A stretch of DNA of 14,496 bases from Candidatus Methanoperedentaceae archaeon (GTDB taxonomy: Archaea > Halobacteriota > Methanosarcinia > Methanosarcinales > Methanoperedenaceae): positions 1 through 14,496 of the forward strand of contig DAHXMQ010000017.1 of NCBI GenBank assembly GCA_027371625.1, written 5' to 3'. Shown in pieces: positions 1 to 5,628 of the stretch (position 1 is its first letter; the number at the start of each line of letters is the position of its first letter). A program made the translations under genes and the position numbers. Under the pieces are notes generated by a model. The model was not told where the DNA came from and ran no database searches. It was given only the letters and a program-made list of their open reading frames with translations.

Positions 1-45
1 ATTTGCATTTTTATAAGTTTTTATTCAATTAACATGCTTAAAATT

Positions 46-63
46 TTTGTTTATATAAACAAA
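46..63. repeat. 18-bp perfect palindrome in AT-rich flank
   Basis: TTTGTTTATATAAACAAA is its own reverse complement over all 18 bases. It lies in the AT-rich, apparently gene-free stretch at the left edge (1-101), just past the 3' end of the cytochrome gene. It contains a TATA-like core, so it could be a regulator site or promoter for a gene off the left edge. AT-rich palindromes of this size can also arise by chance. Nothing else is recognised in 1-101. Confidence 0.4.
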
Positions 64-101
64 TGCTTTAGCTTTAATGTGTTTTCGATTTTTTTCTGTT
101 G

Positions 102-1283
102 CTATCTTCTCAGCCGACATATAAACACAACCACCAAAGCCGCAATTGCCGAAAATGCTTCGAATCCAGGTGTTGTTGGTGTTGTGGTCATTGGTATTGC
201 CGTTGGTTTCGCGGCTGTGGCTGCCGGTGTATATGGAACAGTTTTCGTTGTTGGTGCGGGTGTACCGATCCCAAGTCCGATTGTATCTACTACGAACCCT
301 TTCTCAGAACCGCCTTTACCGTAGTGGCACCTGAAGCAAAAGCCGTTGTTTACCGTGATCTCAGAGAACTTTGCTGGCTTTGTATCTAGATCGCCGTGGC
401 AGGTGCTGCACTTGCTGTCATTCCCACCATAATCAACGCCGTGGCTGCCTTCGCCATACATCCATTTAGAAAACGATGGGTTAATCGAGGTCGAAGTGTT
501 TGGATGGGTGGGTGAAACTGGCGTATAGTCAATCATCGTCTGTTCTCGTCCTAAACGTGGTGCGCCGAGCGTGATAACCTGGAAACTTGGGTTGGTCTTC
601 AGGGACAATATGGTATAGACATCCCCATAAAACATCCCAAGTACATCCGGCGAGTAGTTGCCGTCTGGGTAACTGACTGTTGTATGGTCGTAACCTTGAC
701 TTATGGTGAAAGTCTCGATTCGATAGTCAGGATCCGAAAGGTTGCCGATGACAGATACCCTAAGCTTCTCTCCCACGAATTGGTGGATATCCTTAGTCGG
801 GTCATCAATGCGTGTAGGAATGAGATCGTTATAGAGGTTATTTATCATAATGTAGCGATTGCCAGCATATCCATTACTTCCCAGAGTAAATCGTGCTGTG
901 CCGTTAGTAATAGTTGCAGCATTAAAGGGCTTATTGAGAGACTTAACGACTTCGTAGGAGCATTCGCGTGTGTTAAAATTACATCCCCATCTCACTGATT
1001 CGTTATTAGATACATTAAGCATTTTCTCTGTCTGCTCCATGTCTTCCAGTTCGCTGTCTCTTGAGACGTTCGAGATTTTCCCACTTCTTATTATGACAAC
1101 AGCCTCAGGGTCAAAAAATAAGCCATCATATCTGGACAGTACAGCCTCGGTGATAGATGTTGTCCTGATATCCCCTTTACCATCAAGGCTGGGCTCAAGA
1201 GTGAGCGTCAATGTTCCGGCGGCAGCAAGCCCTGTACCTAATATGAAGCATATTACAAATACTACAATGATGTTGTATTTCAT
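102..1283 (-). CDS. Secreted diheme c-type cytochrome with PGF-CTERM-like anchor
   Basis: A predicted extracytoplasmic electron-transfer protein of 393 residues. Residues 1-22 form a signal peptide (hydrophobic core, then AAAG). Two CxxCH heme c motifs are visible: CSTCH at 292-296 and CFRCH at 316-320. Nearby histidines at 260 and 281 could be distal ligands. Residues 23-290 contain no heme motif and match nothing I recognise. They carry several N-x-S/T sequons, consistent with an S-layer-side glycoprotein. A Thr/Pro/Ala-rich linker (about 340-370) leads to TPGF, a hydrophobic segment and CRLRR, the layout of archaeal PGF-CTERM sorting tails processed by archaeosortase. The start ATG has GGAG at 1294-1297, 10 nt upstream. 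It lies 53 nt downstream of the small membrane protein gene on the same strand. The electron-transfer role is inferred; the partner is unknown. Confidence 0.88.
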   Translation of the reverse strand: MKYNIIVVFVICFILGTGLAAAGTLTLTLEPSLDGKGDIRTTSITEAVLSRYDGLFFDPEAVVIIRSGKISNVSRDSELEDMEQTEKMLNVSNNESVRWGCNFNTRECSYEVVKSLNKPFNAATITNGTARFTLGSNGYAGNRYIMINNLYNDLIPTRIDDPTKDIHQFVGEKLRVSVIGNLSDPDYRIETFTISQGYDHTTVSYPDGNYSPDVLGMFYGDVYTILSLKTNPSFQVITLGAPRLGREQTMIDYTPVSPTHPNTSTSINPSFSKWMYGEGSHGVDYGGNDSKCSTCHGDLDTKPAKFSEITVNNGFCFRCHYGKGGSEKGFVVDTIGLGIGTPAPTTKTVPYTPAATAAKPTAIPMTTTPTTPGFEAFSAIAALVVVFICRLRR

Positions 1284-1325
1284 TTTTGAGTTTCTCCGGT
1301 GAGCTTTAATTTAATATTACAGCTG

Positions 1326-1333
1326 CCATATAC
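1326..1333 (-). promoter_or_regulatory. Possible TATA box for the cytochrome gene
   Basis: On the minus strand GTATATGG lies about 45 nt before the cytochrome ATG, which would give a leader of roughly 20 nt holding the GGAG site. The box is weak and overlaps the neighbourhood of the preceding gene's stop, so cotranscription with that gene is equally possible. Confidence 0.25.
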
Positions 1334-1336
1334 TTC

Positions 1337-1600
1337 TTATTTGGTCTCATGAATCAAAAAATTCTGAACTAAGCGCAATATACCAAATATGATCAGACCG
1401 ATACCTCCAAAGAAAAGGAAATAGCCGATTGGTAATGGAATAGAGATAGGAGAAGGAGTAAGGATAAGAGTATGTTTGACTCCTCCTAGGATCACCTCCT
1501 GAGTTCCTCCTACTAAGAAATAGTGACTTAAAACCCAAAGGCTCATTAAAAAGACAGAACCAATAACAATACATAAAATACCTTGATATATTTTTCTCAT
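1337..1600 (-). CDS. Small two-helix membrane protein, unknown function
   Basis: An 87-residue protein with two predicted membrane segments: about residues 5-29, and 57-80 (GYFLFFGGIGLIIFGILRL). Between them is a short polar loop with a Pro/Ser/Ile-rich stretch. I do not recognise a family. The ATG has a good Shine-Dalgarno site, AAGGAG at 1611-1616 read on the minus strand, 10 nt upstream, which supports a real gene. It sits downstream of the eqolisin-like secreted protein gene and upstream of the cytochrome, all on the minus strand. The same order, secreted protein then small membrane protein, recurs at 3196-4393. Confidence 0.6.
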   Translation of the reverse strand: MRKIYQGILCIVIGSVFLMSLWVLSHYFLVGGTQEVILGGVKHTLILTPSPISIPLPIGYFLFFGGIGLIIFGILRLVQNFLIHETK

Positions 1601-1670
1601 TTTTACTTTACTCCTTCCTTTGTTCTTGCATGCTAAATCCTATCTTACTAATGTTAGTGGCAGAAAGCTC

Positions 1671-1703
1671 CAAAAAATAGAGGCGGATAAATAAAATCCC
1701 GCC
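1671..1703 (-). terminator. Possible hairpin plus T-run after the eqolisin-like gene
   Basis: GGCGG at 1682-1686 pairs with CCGCC at 1699-1703, extendable by two A-T pairs with a bulged C. On the minus strand the hairpin follows the stop codon at 1725 and is followed by a T6 run (1672-1677 as A6 on the plus strand). It is plausible as a terminator. Archaeal termination often needs only the T-run. Confidence 0.4.
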
Positions 1704-1724
1704 GCAAATTCGGAGTTCGGCATT

Positions 1725-2774
1725 TTATCTACCTGTCTTCAGTCTTGTGTGGCTACTGTCCACGATGTCAACCCCTAATCCCTGGAAAAGGTTTTGGGCA
1801 TTTGGATCAACATACTTGTTCCAATTGACCGTTATGGTCTGACCATTTCTCTTGATAGCCATATTGCTGAAGTCGGTTGTGCCCCAGAGGTCAGATGTGG
1901 CATCAAGATTATGTCCTTCGAGGGCTGTATACAGGTACTGCCCTGTAGTTCCTTGAAGGTTGGTGGTCAAATATGTATTGCCTCCGGTTGTTTGGTCGTA
2001 GAAGGTAATCCACCACTTTGCCCCGTCCCAACTCATTAAGCCTCTTATACGGTCACCTACATTTACGTTTATCGGGCTGCTGCGATAGTAATTATTAGAG
2101 CTATCTACTATCCATGCTGCTCCAGTTTTCGGGTTCCCGGGCCACAAACCGTCTTCGTTGTGCTCGAGAACAGGCTGTATTATCGTGTTTCGTCCACTCC
2201 AGCTACCACTCCCGGGTGCTTGAATCGCGGGGAAGAGATACGCAACATCATCGTCTATCCAGTCACTTATTGGTTCAGTTGGAACTGTCCATTCGGCGTA
2301 GAAATAGTTTATGTTATTGTCAGCGGAAGAAGTATATGTTTGTTCGATCCATCCCGAATAGTCCGGAATGCTTTGTGGCATCTCTTCATCTACTACCTTC
2401 AGAATGACCTCGCCAGATGGGTCATAGACCTCAACTTCACCTTTTGAAGCCTGTTGGACAGACGACTCTGAGGGCAACTCATACACTTTTGTTGCTTTTT
2501 GTGGGCCATAAGGGGTAGATACGTTATCAACTTTTTCCTGAGGGAACCTTTTCCAGATATTGTTAGATTGGTCGTATATCTCGGTTACTCCAAGCTTTGT
2601 GTGTACGACTGTAGCCCCCTTTGGAATATTGAACGTATTGTTCCCATTGAAACCCAATGGTTTCGATAATTTTTCATCTGCTCCTTGTGCGCTCACCACA
2701 GGCATAAATACTATGCTCAGCAGCAACATTGCCGCTAGCATCGCGCCTAATTGCATTCCTTTACTTTTCTTCAT
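1725..2774 (-). CDS. Secreted eqolisin (G1 peptidase)-like protein
   Basis: A 349-residue exported protein. Residues 1-30 form a signal peptide (KKSK, hydrophobic core, VVSAQ). Residues 31-140 would be a pro-region or N-terminal domain. From about residue 142 (W-I-E-Q-T-Y) the sequence is Trp/Tyr/Gly-rich and beta-strand-like, including YFYAEWTVPTEP at 157-168, IIQPVLEHN at 198-206 and the segment TALEGHN at 283-289 followed by D-F-S-N-M. This order resembles the concanavalin-like fold of eqolisins, whose catalytic Gln sits in an I-L-Q motif and whose catalytic Glu precedes a T-F-S-N strand; Q200 and E286 are the candidates here. The family assignment is from memory of motifs and is an inference; a non-catalytic lectin-like relative is possible. 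The ATG follows GGAGGG by 8 nt. It has the duplicated promoter-leader cassette upstream. Confidence 0.8.
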   Translation of the reverse strand: MKKSKGMQLGAMLAAMLLLSIVFMPVVSAQGADEKLSKPLGFNGNNTFNIPKGATVVHTKLGVTEIYDQSNNIWKRFPQEKVDNVSTPYGPQKATKVYELPSESSVQQASKGEVEVYDPSGEVILKVVDEEMPQSIPDYSGWIEQTYTSSADNNINYFYAEWTVPTEPISDWIDDDVAYLFPAIQAPGSGSWSGRNTIIQPVLEHNEDGLWPGNPKTGAAWIVDSSNNYYRSSPINVNVGDRIRGLMSWDGAKWWITFYDQTTGGNTYLTTNLQGTTGQYLYTALEGHNLDATSDLWGTTDFSNMAIKRNGQTITVNWNKYVDPNAQNLFQGLGVDIVDSSHTRLKTGR

Positions 2775-2823
2775 ATTTTTATCCCTCCATATATTTCTTG
2801 TTGCCCTCCGGCGCGGCGCTGGC

Positions 2824-2831
2824 TTTAAATA
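2824..2831 (+). promoter_or_regulatory. Plus-strand TATA box for putative small RNA A
   Basis: TTTAAATA, inside the conserved CTGGCTTTAAATA, lies 27 nt before the conserved ATGCCTTCGGG block. This is the usual archaeal TATA-to-start distance. The box is conserved at 4453-4460 although the flanking bases differ. Confidence 0.55.
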
Positions 2832-2850
2832 TGTTCAAAGCAATACTGCC

Positions 2851-2910
2851 ATGCCTTCGGGCACTCTGGGGTTCAGTTGCTCTCAAGAAACGACTGAACC
2901 CCACGTTTTT
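2851..2910 (+). ncRNA. Putative 60-nt antisense small RNA, copy A
   Basis: Read on the plus strand, this block forms TGCC-TTCG-GGCA, a classic UUCG tetraloop hairpin (2852-2863). It is followed by a stem GGGGTTCAG (2868-2876) with CTGAACCCC (2894-2902) that extends to 12 pairs with one G-U, then ACG and T5 (2906-2910) like a terminator. The other strand would have a CGAA loop and A-C mismatches, so the plus strand is the better RNA. A TATA box sits at 2824-2831. The RNA would be complementary to the untranslated leader of the minus-strand secreted-protein mRNA. An ATG at 2851 opens a 27-codon frame, so a leaderless small protein is the alternative. Differences from copy B fall mainly in the loop, and they change amino acids rather than being silent. 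Confidence 0.55.
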
Positions 2911-3008
2911 ATGGCTGTAAAATCTGATTATTAGATTTTGTCTCCTTAACCCGAGAATTTACAGTTCCAGTTTTTTAGATGAGAAGAGGGAGTATATATT
3001 ACAAACGG

Positions 3009-3016
3009 TTTATAAA
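3009..3016 (-). promoter_or_regulatory. TATA box of the eqolisin-like gene
   Basis: TTTATAAA within the conserved CGGTTTATAAA is the best archaeal TATA box upstream of the gene on the minus strand. It predicts a start near 2985 and an unusually long leader of about 210 nt. A second conserved AT-rich block (2993-3000) is an alternative box. Iterons lie directly upstream of the box. Confidence 0.5.
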
Positions 3017-3041
3017 ATATAACGTGATTAAAAATTACAAC

Positions 3042-3065
3042 GCCGTTAAAATTTTTAATGACGTT
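3042..3065. promoter_or_regulatory. Two 18-bp-spaced GMCGTT iterons, copy A
   Basis: GCCGTT at 3042-3047 and GACGTT at 3060-3065 lie exactly 18 bp apart, each followed by an A/T-rich RAAAWTTW spacer. They sit upstream of the minus-strand TATA box. The same unit occurs four times at 4681-4739. Regular spacing near two helical turns suggests cooperative binding of a regulator. Confidence 0.5.
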
Positions 3066-3195
3066 GAAAATTAATAAATTTGAAATGAGTGCTTTTATAT
3101 TCTATACGATTTCAGATTTCAGAATCAATATATACCAACCGATTATTTGCTCTGTGCTTTTAGAGCAACTTATGACCTATAAAGAGAAGTATTTC

Positions 3196-3558
3196 CTATG
3201 TGCATTTGCTAAATGTCTTGAGAGCAGCACCTACTAGAAGGAGAACTGCACCTGGAAAAATGATTAATCCCAAGCCAGGAAATGTAAGTATTGAGAGAGC
3301 TAGAACTAAAATGCTTCCAATCCACGCCAAGAGTATGTTTCGGTAACATCCCCAAGCCGCTATAGCTGCTCCAATAACACAATATAGGAAGAAAGGTTGT
3401 AAAGCTCCTTCCCAAATTATTCCTGTAGCGCCGGTTGCTGGGTAATAAAACTTGTAAGGTCTTCCAGCGAAAAAAAATAGGAGGGAAGGGCCCACTACTG
3501 AGATGAACCCTAGCAGACCATAGAATTTTGGATCACGCCAGATCGATTGGAATTGCAT
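3196..3558 (-). CDS. Four-helix membrane protein, unknown function
   Basis: A 120-residue, strongly hydrophobic protein with about four membrane segments, near residues 12-31, 52-68, 71-90 and 93-113. It has few charged residues. FFFAGRPYKFYYPATG joins helices 1 and 2. No family is recognised. It begins 31 nt after the stop of the six-cysteine secreted-protein gene on the same strand, so the two are probably cotranscribed. No strong Shine-Dalgarno site is seen before the ATG, which fits translation by coupling or reinitiation. It may be the functional counterpart of the two-helix protein at 1337-1600 in the parallel module, but I see no sequence similarity between them. Confidence 0.6.
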   Translation of the reverse strand: MQFQSIWRDPKFYGLLGFISVVGPSLLFFFAGRPYKFYYPATGATGIIWEGALQPFFLYCVIGAAIAAWGCYRNILLAWIGSILVLALSILTFPGLGLIIFPGAVLLLVGAALKTFSKCT

Positions 3559-3589
3559 AATTCATGATGGTTCTATCAAGCATTTGCAA

Positions 3590-4393
3590 CTACCACGCAT
3601 TGCAACTTCCTACAATCCCATTAACTATACTGCCTGTATACCCGTAAGTACAGGAGACAGAGCCTGATTTTGATCCAGAAGTTTTGGTCAAAAGCGAATG
3701 TGTCCAAGAATTCAAAAGATAATGAAAGTCTCCCTGCCCATACATATTGACCCAATCTCCATTAGAGGGATTCCAATAATAGGTACAAGCAGTGTTACTC
3801 CAACCATCCGGCAGCCACCAGCAATAGCCATCATCACCACTAATTTTCCAAGCCGAATTCCCATCCCAACCAAATGTCATTTGGCTATATCGCTCGGTTA
3901 ATTTGTCCCCTGTTCCACCCCAACCGTACATGTAAATATCAGTAGCCGCGTTTGTCTGAGGATCGGTTGATGCTGTTTTAGGCTGTAAGCTCTCATTTTT
4001 TTCCACTACAACCACATTGCAATTATTGTCCACTATAGTTCTAACGCTTTTACTTCCTTTCTCTCCTGGACCGAACTCAGTTGTTATCCTAAATGAAACT
4101 TGGCAGAGATCGTTAGGACTGTTACGCTTTCCAGTGGTGACGACATCTCCTTTTTTAATATCTTGGAATGGTAATGTTTTTTGGTATATAATTTGTTGGA
4201 CTTCACTGGCATTTATTTCGGTTGGCTTAACGCTAATCCCATTTGAATTAGAATTTAGCGGGGTATTCGGTAGATTTAGCTGCTTGTTCATTAAAATAGC
4301 GTTTTCGGCATATGCCACCGGCAACAGTGCCATGTTCATAGCAAACAACACCATCAGCACTGTGCCTAATTGTATCCCTTTATGTTTATTCAT
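3590..4393 (-). CDS. Secreted six-cysteine protein, unknown function
   Basis: A 267-residue exported protein. I start it at the ATG at 4393, preceded by GGAGGA 7 nt away, rather than five codons upstream where the ATG would overlap that site. Residues 1-29 form a signal peptide (MNKHKGIQLG, hydrophobic core, VAYA) closely resembling that of the eqolisin-like protein (MKKSKGMQLG). The mature part has six cysteines (97, 125, 191, 203, 248, 264), an even number that suggests disulfide bonds. Its second half is rich in Gly, Trp, Tyr and Ser (for example CWWLPDGW at 191-198, GDFHYLLNSWTHSLL at 221-235), suggesting an extracellular beta-rich fold. I do not recognise a family and assign no function. 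It heads a likely two-gene operon with the four-helix membrane protein. Confidence 0.72.
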   Translation of the reverse strand: MNKHKGIQLGTVLMVLFAMNMALLPVAYAENAILMNKQLNLPNTPLNSNSNGISVKPTEINASEVQQIIYQKTLPFQDIKKGDVVTTGKRNSPNDLCQVSFRITTEFGPGEKGSKSVRTIVDNNCNVVVVEKNESLQPKTASTDPQTNAATDIYMYGWGGTGDKLTERYSQMTFGWDGNSAWKISGDDGYCWWLPDGWSNTACTYYWNPSNGDWVNMYGQGDFHYLLNSWTHSLLTKTSGSKSGSVSCTYGYTGSIVNGIVGSCNAW

Positions 4394-4452
4394 TTTTTGT
4401 TCCTCCATTTATTTTTCCTCGACTCATTGCTTCCCTCAGGCTAGGCACTGGC

Positions 4453-4460
4453 TTTAAATA
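4453..4460 (+). promoter_or_regulatory. Plus-strand TATA box for putative small RNA B
   Basis: TTTAAATA in the conserved CTGGCTTTAAATA context lies 28 nt before ATGCCTTCGGG. The one-base spacing difference from copy A stays within the normal archaeal range. Confidence 0.55.
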
Positions 4461-4480
4461 AGTTTAAAGCAAATACTACC

Positions 4481-4540
4481 ATGCCTTCGGGCACTCTGGG
4501 GTTCAGTTGCTCTTGCGGAACGGCTGAACCCCACGTTTTT
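4481..4540 (+). ncRNA. Putative 60-nt antisense small RNA, copy B
   Basis: It has the same layout as copy A: UUCG tetraloop hairpin (4482-4493), stem GGGGTTCAG (4498-4506) with CTGAACCCC (4524-4532), then ACG and T5 (4536-4540). The 26-nt spacing between the arms is identical to copy A. The loop sequence differs, and one stem pair is T-G here against T-A in copy A, so pairing is kept on the plus strand but lost on the minus strand. It would be antisense to the leader of the six-cysteine protein mRNA, and nearly complementary to the other leader too. A leaderless small protein starting MPSGTLGFSC is the alternative reading. Confidence 0.55.
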
Positions 4541-4647
4541 ATGGCTGCAAAATCTAGATGTGATATGGTTGGATTTCCAAACCTTTCACCCTCGAACTTT
4601 ACAGACCCAATTTTTAGAATAGAACAAGCAGTATATATTACTATCGG

Positions 4648-4655
4648 TTTATAAA
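4648..4655 (-). promoter_or_regulatory. TATA box of the six-cysteine protein gene
   Basis: TTTATAAA in the conserved CGGTTTATAAA context on the minus strand predicts transcription from near 4622 and a leader of about 230 nt. Confidence 0.5.
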
Positions 4656-4680
4656 TTATAATGTATTTAAAAAATTCAAT

Positions 4681-4739
4681 GCCGTTAAAAATTACAATGA
4701 CGTTGAAATTTTTAATGCCGTTGAAAATTTCAAGACGTT
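4681..4739. promoter_or_regulatory. Four 17-18-bp iterons, copy B
   Basis: GMCGTT cores start at 4681 (GCCGTT), 4699 (GACGTT), 4717 (GCCGTT) and 4734 (GACGTT), with periods of 18, 18 and 17 bp and A/T-rich spacers of the form RAAAWTTWMAAT. They lie between the minus-strand promoter of the six-cysteine gene and the start of the plus-strand UbiA gene, so one regulator could act on both. Confidence 0.55.
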
Positions 4740-4741
4740 TG

Positions 4742-4749
4742 TAATATTA
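4742..4749 (+). promoter_or_regulatory. Possible TATA box for the UbiA gene
   Basis: TAATATTA is centred about 28 nt before the GTG at 4774, which would make the UbiA mRNA nearly leaderless. It directly abuts the last iteron. Confidence 0.35.
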
Positions 4750-4773
4750 AGAGGCTGCATAATTACTTAAAGC

Positions 4774-5628
4774 GTGGATATCGTAAACTCACCTACTTTA
4801 CGGCTTCTAAATTCATCAACTCTTGTGGCTATTTCAGGTGCTCTTAGGCTGCACATAGCCTTTCTTTTGGCGGGTATAGAGCCAAAGATAATCGTTTATC
4901 TGGCATTTGGACTGATTATTTATGCAACATATACTCTTGACCGTTCCCTTGACTGCAAAGAAGATGCAATAAACAAGAGCGAATTAACTGAATCAAATAA
5001 GCATATAGCTGTTATTGCCTGTATCCTTTCATTTCTTGCCGGAGCTTTGATACTTGCCGGGGAGAACATATATTTTGCATCATTCTTTCCTTTTATTATA
5101 GGCTACCTTTATTCAAAAGGCATCAAAACAGGTAAACTTACGCTAAAGCTGAAAGGCAGCATGGGAGGCAAAAATATTGTAATCGGATTGACATGGGGAG
5201 GAACTATAGCGAGTATTGTTAGTAAATGGACTGGGAATATCTTTGCTGTCATCTCAATATTTTTATTTTATGCAACCAAATTATTTATGAATTCGGTACT
5301 GTATGATTTTAAGGACATAAAAGGAGATGCAGCAGCCGGAATAAAAACGTTGCCGGTGTGTTTTGGTAAAGACAGAATTAGAAAAATACTTCTGATGTTC
5401 TGTTCATCGCTTCACGCAAGTATGATTATTGCATTTTTAATGGGTTTTATAAGGCGTGAATTGGTAATTCTGTCCTATAGTTTCGTCATCGGCACCTGCG
5501 CATCTTTTTGTTTGACAGGTTTTGAGGCACAAGAGTTGGGAGTAAGAAAATATGCAAGAGAAATTTTGATAGACGGCGAATCCACAATTGCTCTTGTCCT
5601 TAGATCAATTATAAATTCTCTATTTTAA
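4774..5628 (+). CDS. UbiA-family prenyltransferase
   Basis: A 284-residue integral membrane protein with about seven to nine hydrophobic segments. UbiA enzymes transfer a prenyl chain to an aromatic or polar acceptor using two Asp-rich motifs that bind Mg-diphosphate. Motif 1 is YTLDRSLDCKED (53-64; D56, D60), a variant of the usual NDxxDxxxD. Motif 2 is YDFKDIKGDAAAGIKTLPV (177-195; D178, D181, D185), which matches the family well. The start is GTG with no clear Shine-Dalgarno site and a TATA-like box just upstream. The tail overlaps the convergent FilR1-like gene by 20 bp. The acceptor cannot be told from sequence: ether-lipid, quinone or phenazine-type routes are all possible. UbiB-like and lipid radical SAM genes nearby favour isoprenoid lipid or respiratory cofactor metabolism. 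Confidence 0.82.
   Translation: MDIVNSPTLRLLNSSTLVAISGALRLHIAFLLAGIEPKIIVYLAFGLIIYATYTLDRSLDCKEDAINKSELTESNKHIAVIACILSFLAGALILAGENIYFASFFPFIIGYLYSKGIKTGKLTLKLKGSMGGKNIVIGLTWGGTIASIVSKWTGNIFAVISIFLFYATKLFMNSVLYDFKDIKGDAAAGIKTLPVCFGKDRIRKILLMFCSSLHASMIIAFLMGFIRRELVILSYSFVIGTCASFCLTGFEAQELGVRKYAREILIDGESTIALVLRSIINSLF

Larger units (their letters stand above)
2775..3080 (-). repeat. Duplicated upstream cassette, copy A
   Basis: This stretch, read on the minus strand, is the upstream region of the eqolisin-like gene and is clearly homologous to 4394-4740. Shared blocks in plus-strand order: the signal-peptide start and SD region, CTGGCTTTAAATA (2819-2831), ATGCCTTCGGGCACTCTGGG and the following hairpin (2851-2902), CCACGTTTTTATGGCTG, then GTATATATTA, CGGTTTATAAA and GCCGTTAAAA. 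The remainder of the 421-nt gap, 3081-3195, is AT-rich and I see no gene or motif in it. Confidence 0.85.
4394..4740 (-). repeat. Duplicated upstream cassette, copy B
   Basis: This is the upstream region of the six-cysteine protein gene, homologous to 2775-3080 from the signal-peptide codons through the leader, TATA box and iterons. The 60-nt small-RNA block is nearly identical in the two copies; the rest is more diverged, with small insertions and deletions. Copy B has four iterons against two clear ones in copy A. Nothing else is seen in the interval up to the UbiA start at 4774 apart from a TATA-like box. Confidence 0.85.

Noticed and set aside
99..389. Cys-rich plus-strand frames near the left edge.
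   Set aside because: They are antisense to the Thr/Pro-rich linker and PGF-CTERM-like tail of the cytochrome; the Cys content is a by-product of that codon composition.
2868..2902. The conserved hairpin as a minus-strand riboswitch or leader attenuator of the secreted-protein genes.
   Set aside because: On the minus strand the tetraloop becomes CGAA and stem pairs become A-C mismatches, and no T-run follows the hairpin. The plus strand fits better.
2851..2931. Small protein MPSGTLGFSC... encoded on the plus strand in the conserved block (and at 4481).
   Set aside because: The frame is open in both copies and could be leaderless, but the differences between copies are amino-acid changing, cluster in the RNA loop, and the frames end at different lengths. 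RNA structure explains the conservation better. Kept as the alternative.
4681..4739. CRISPR array.
   Set aside because: The repeats are short (about 18 bp period), the spacers are not unique sequences, and they lie upstream of a TATA box. No Cas genes are present.
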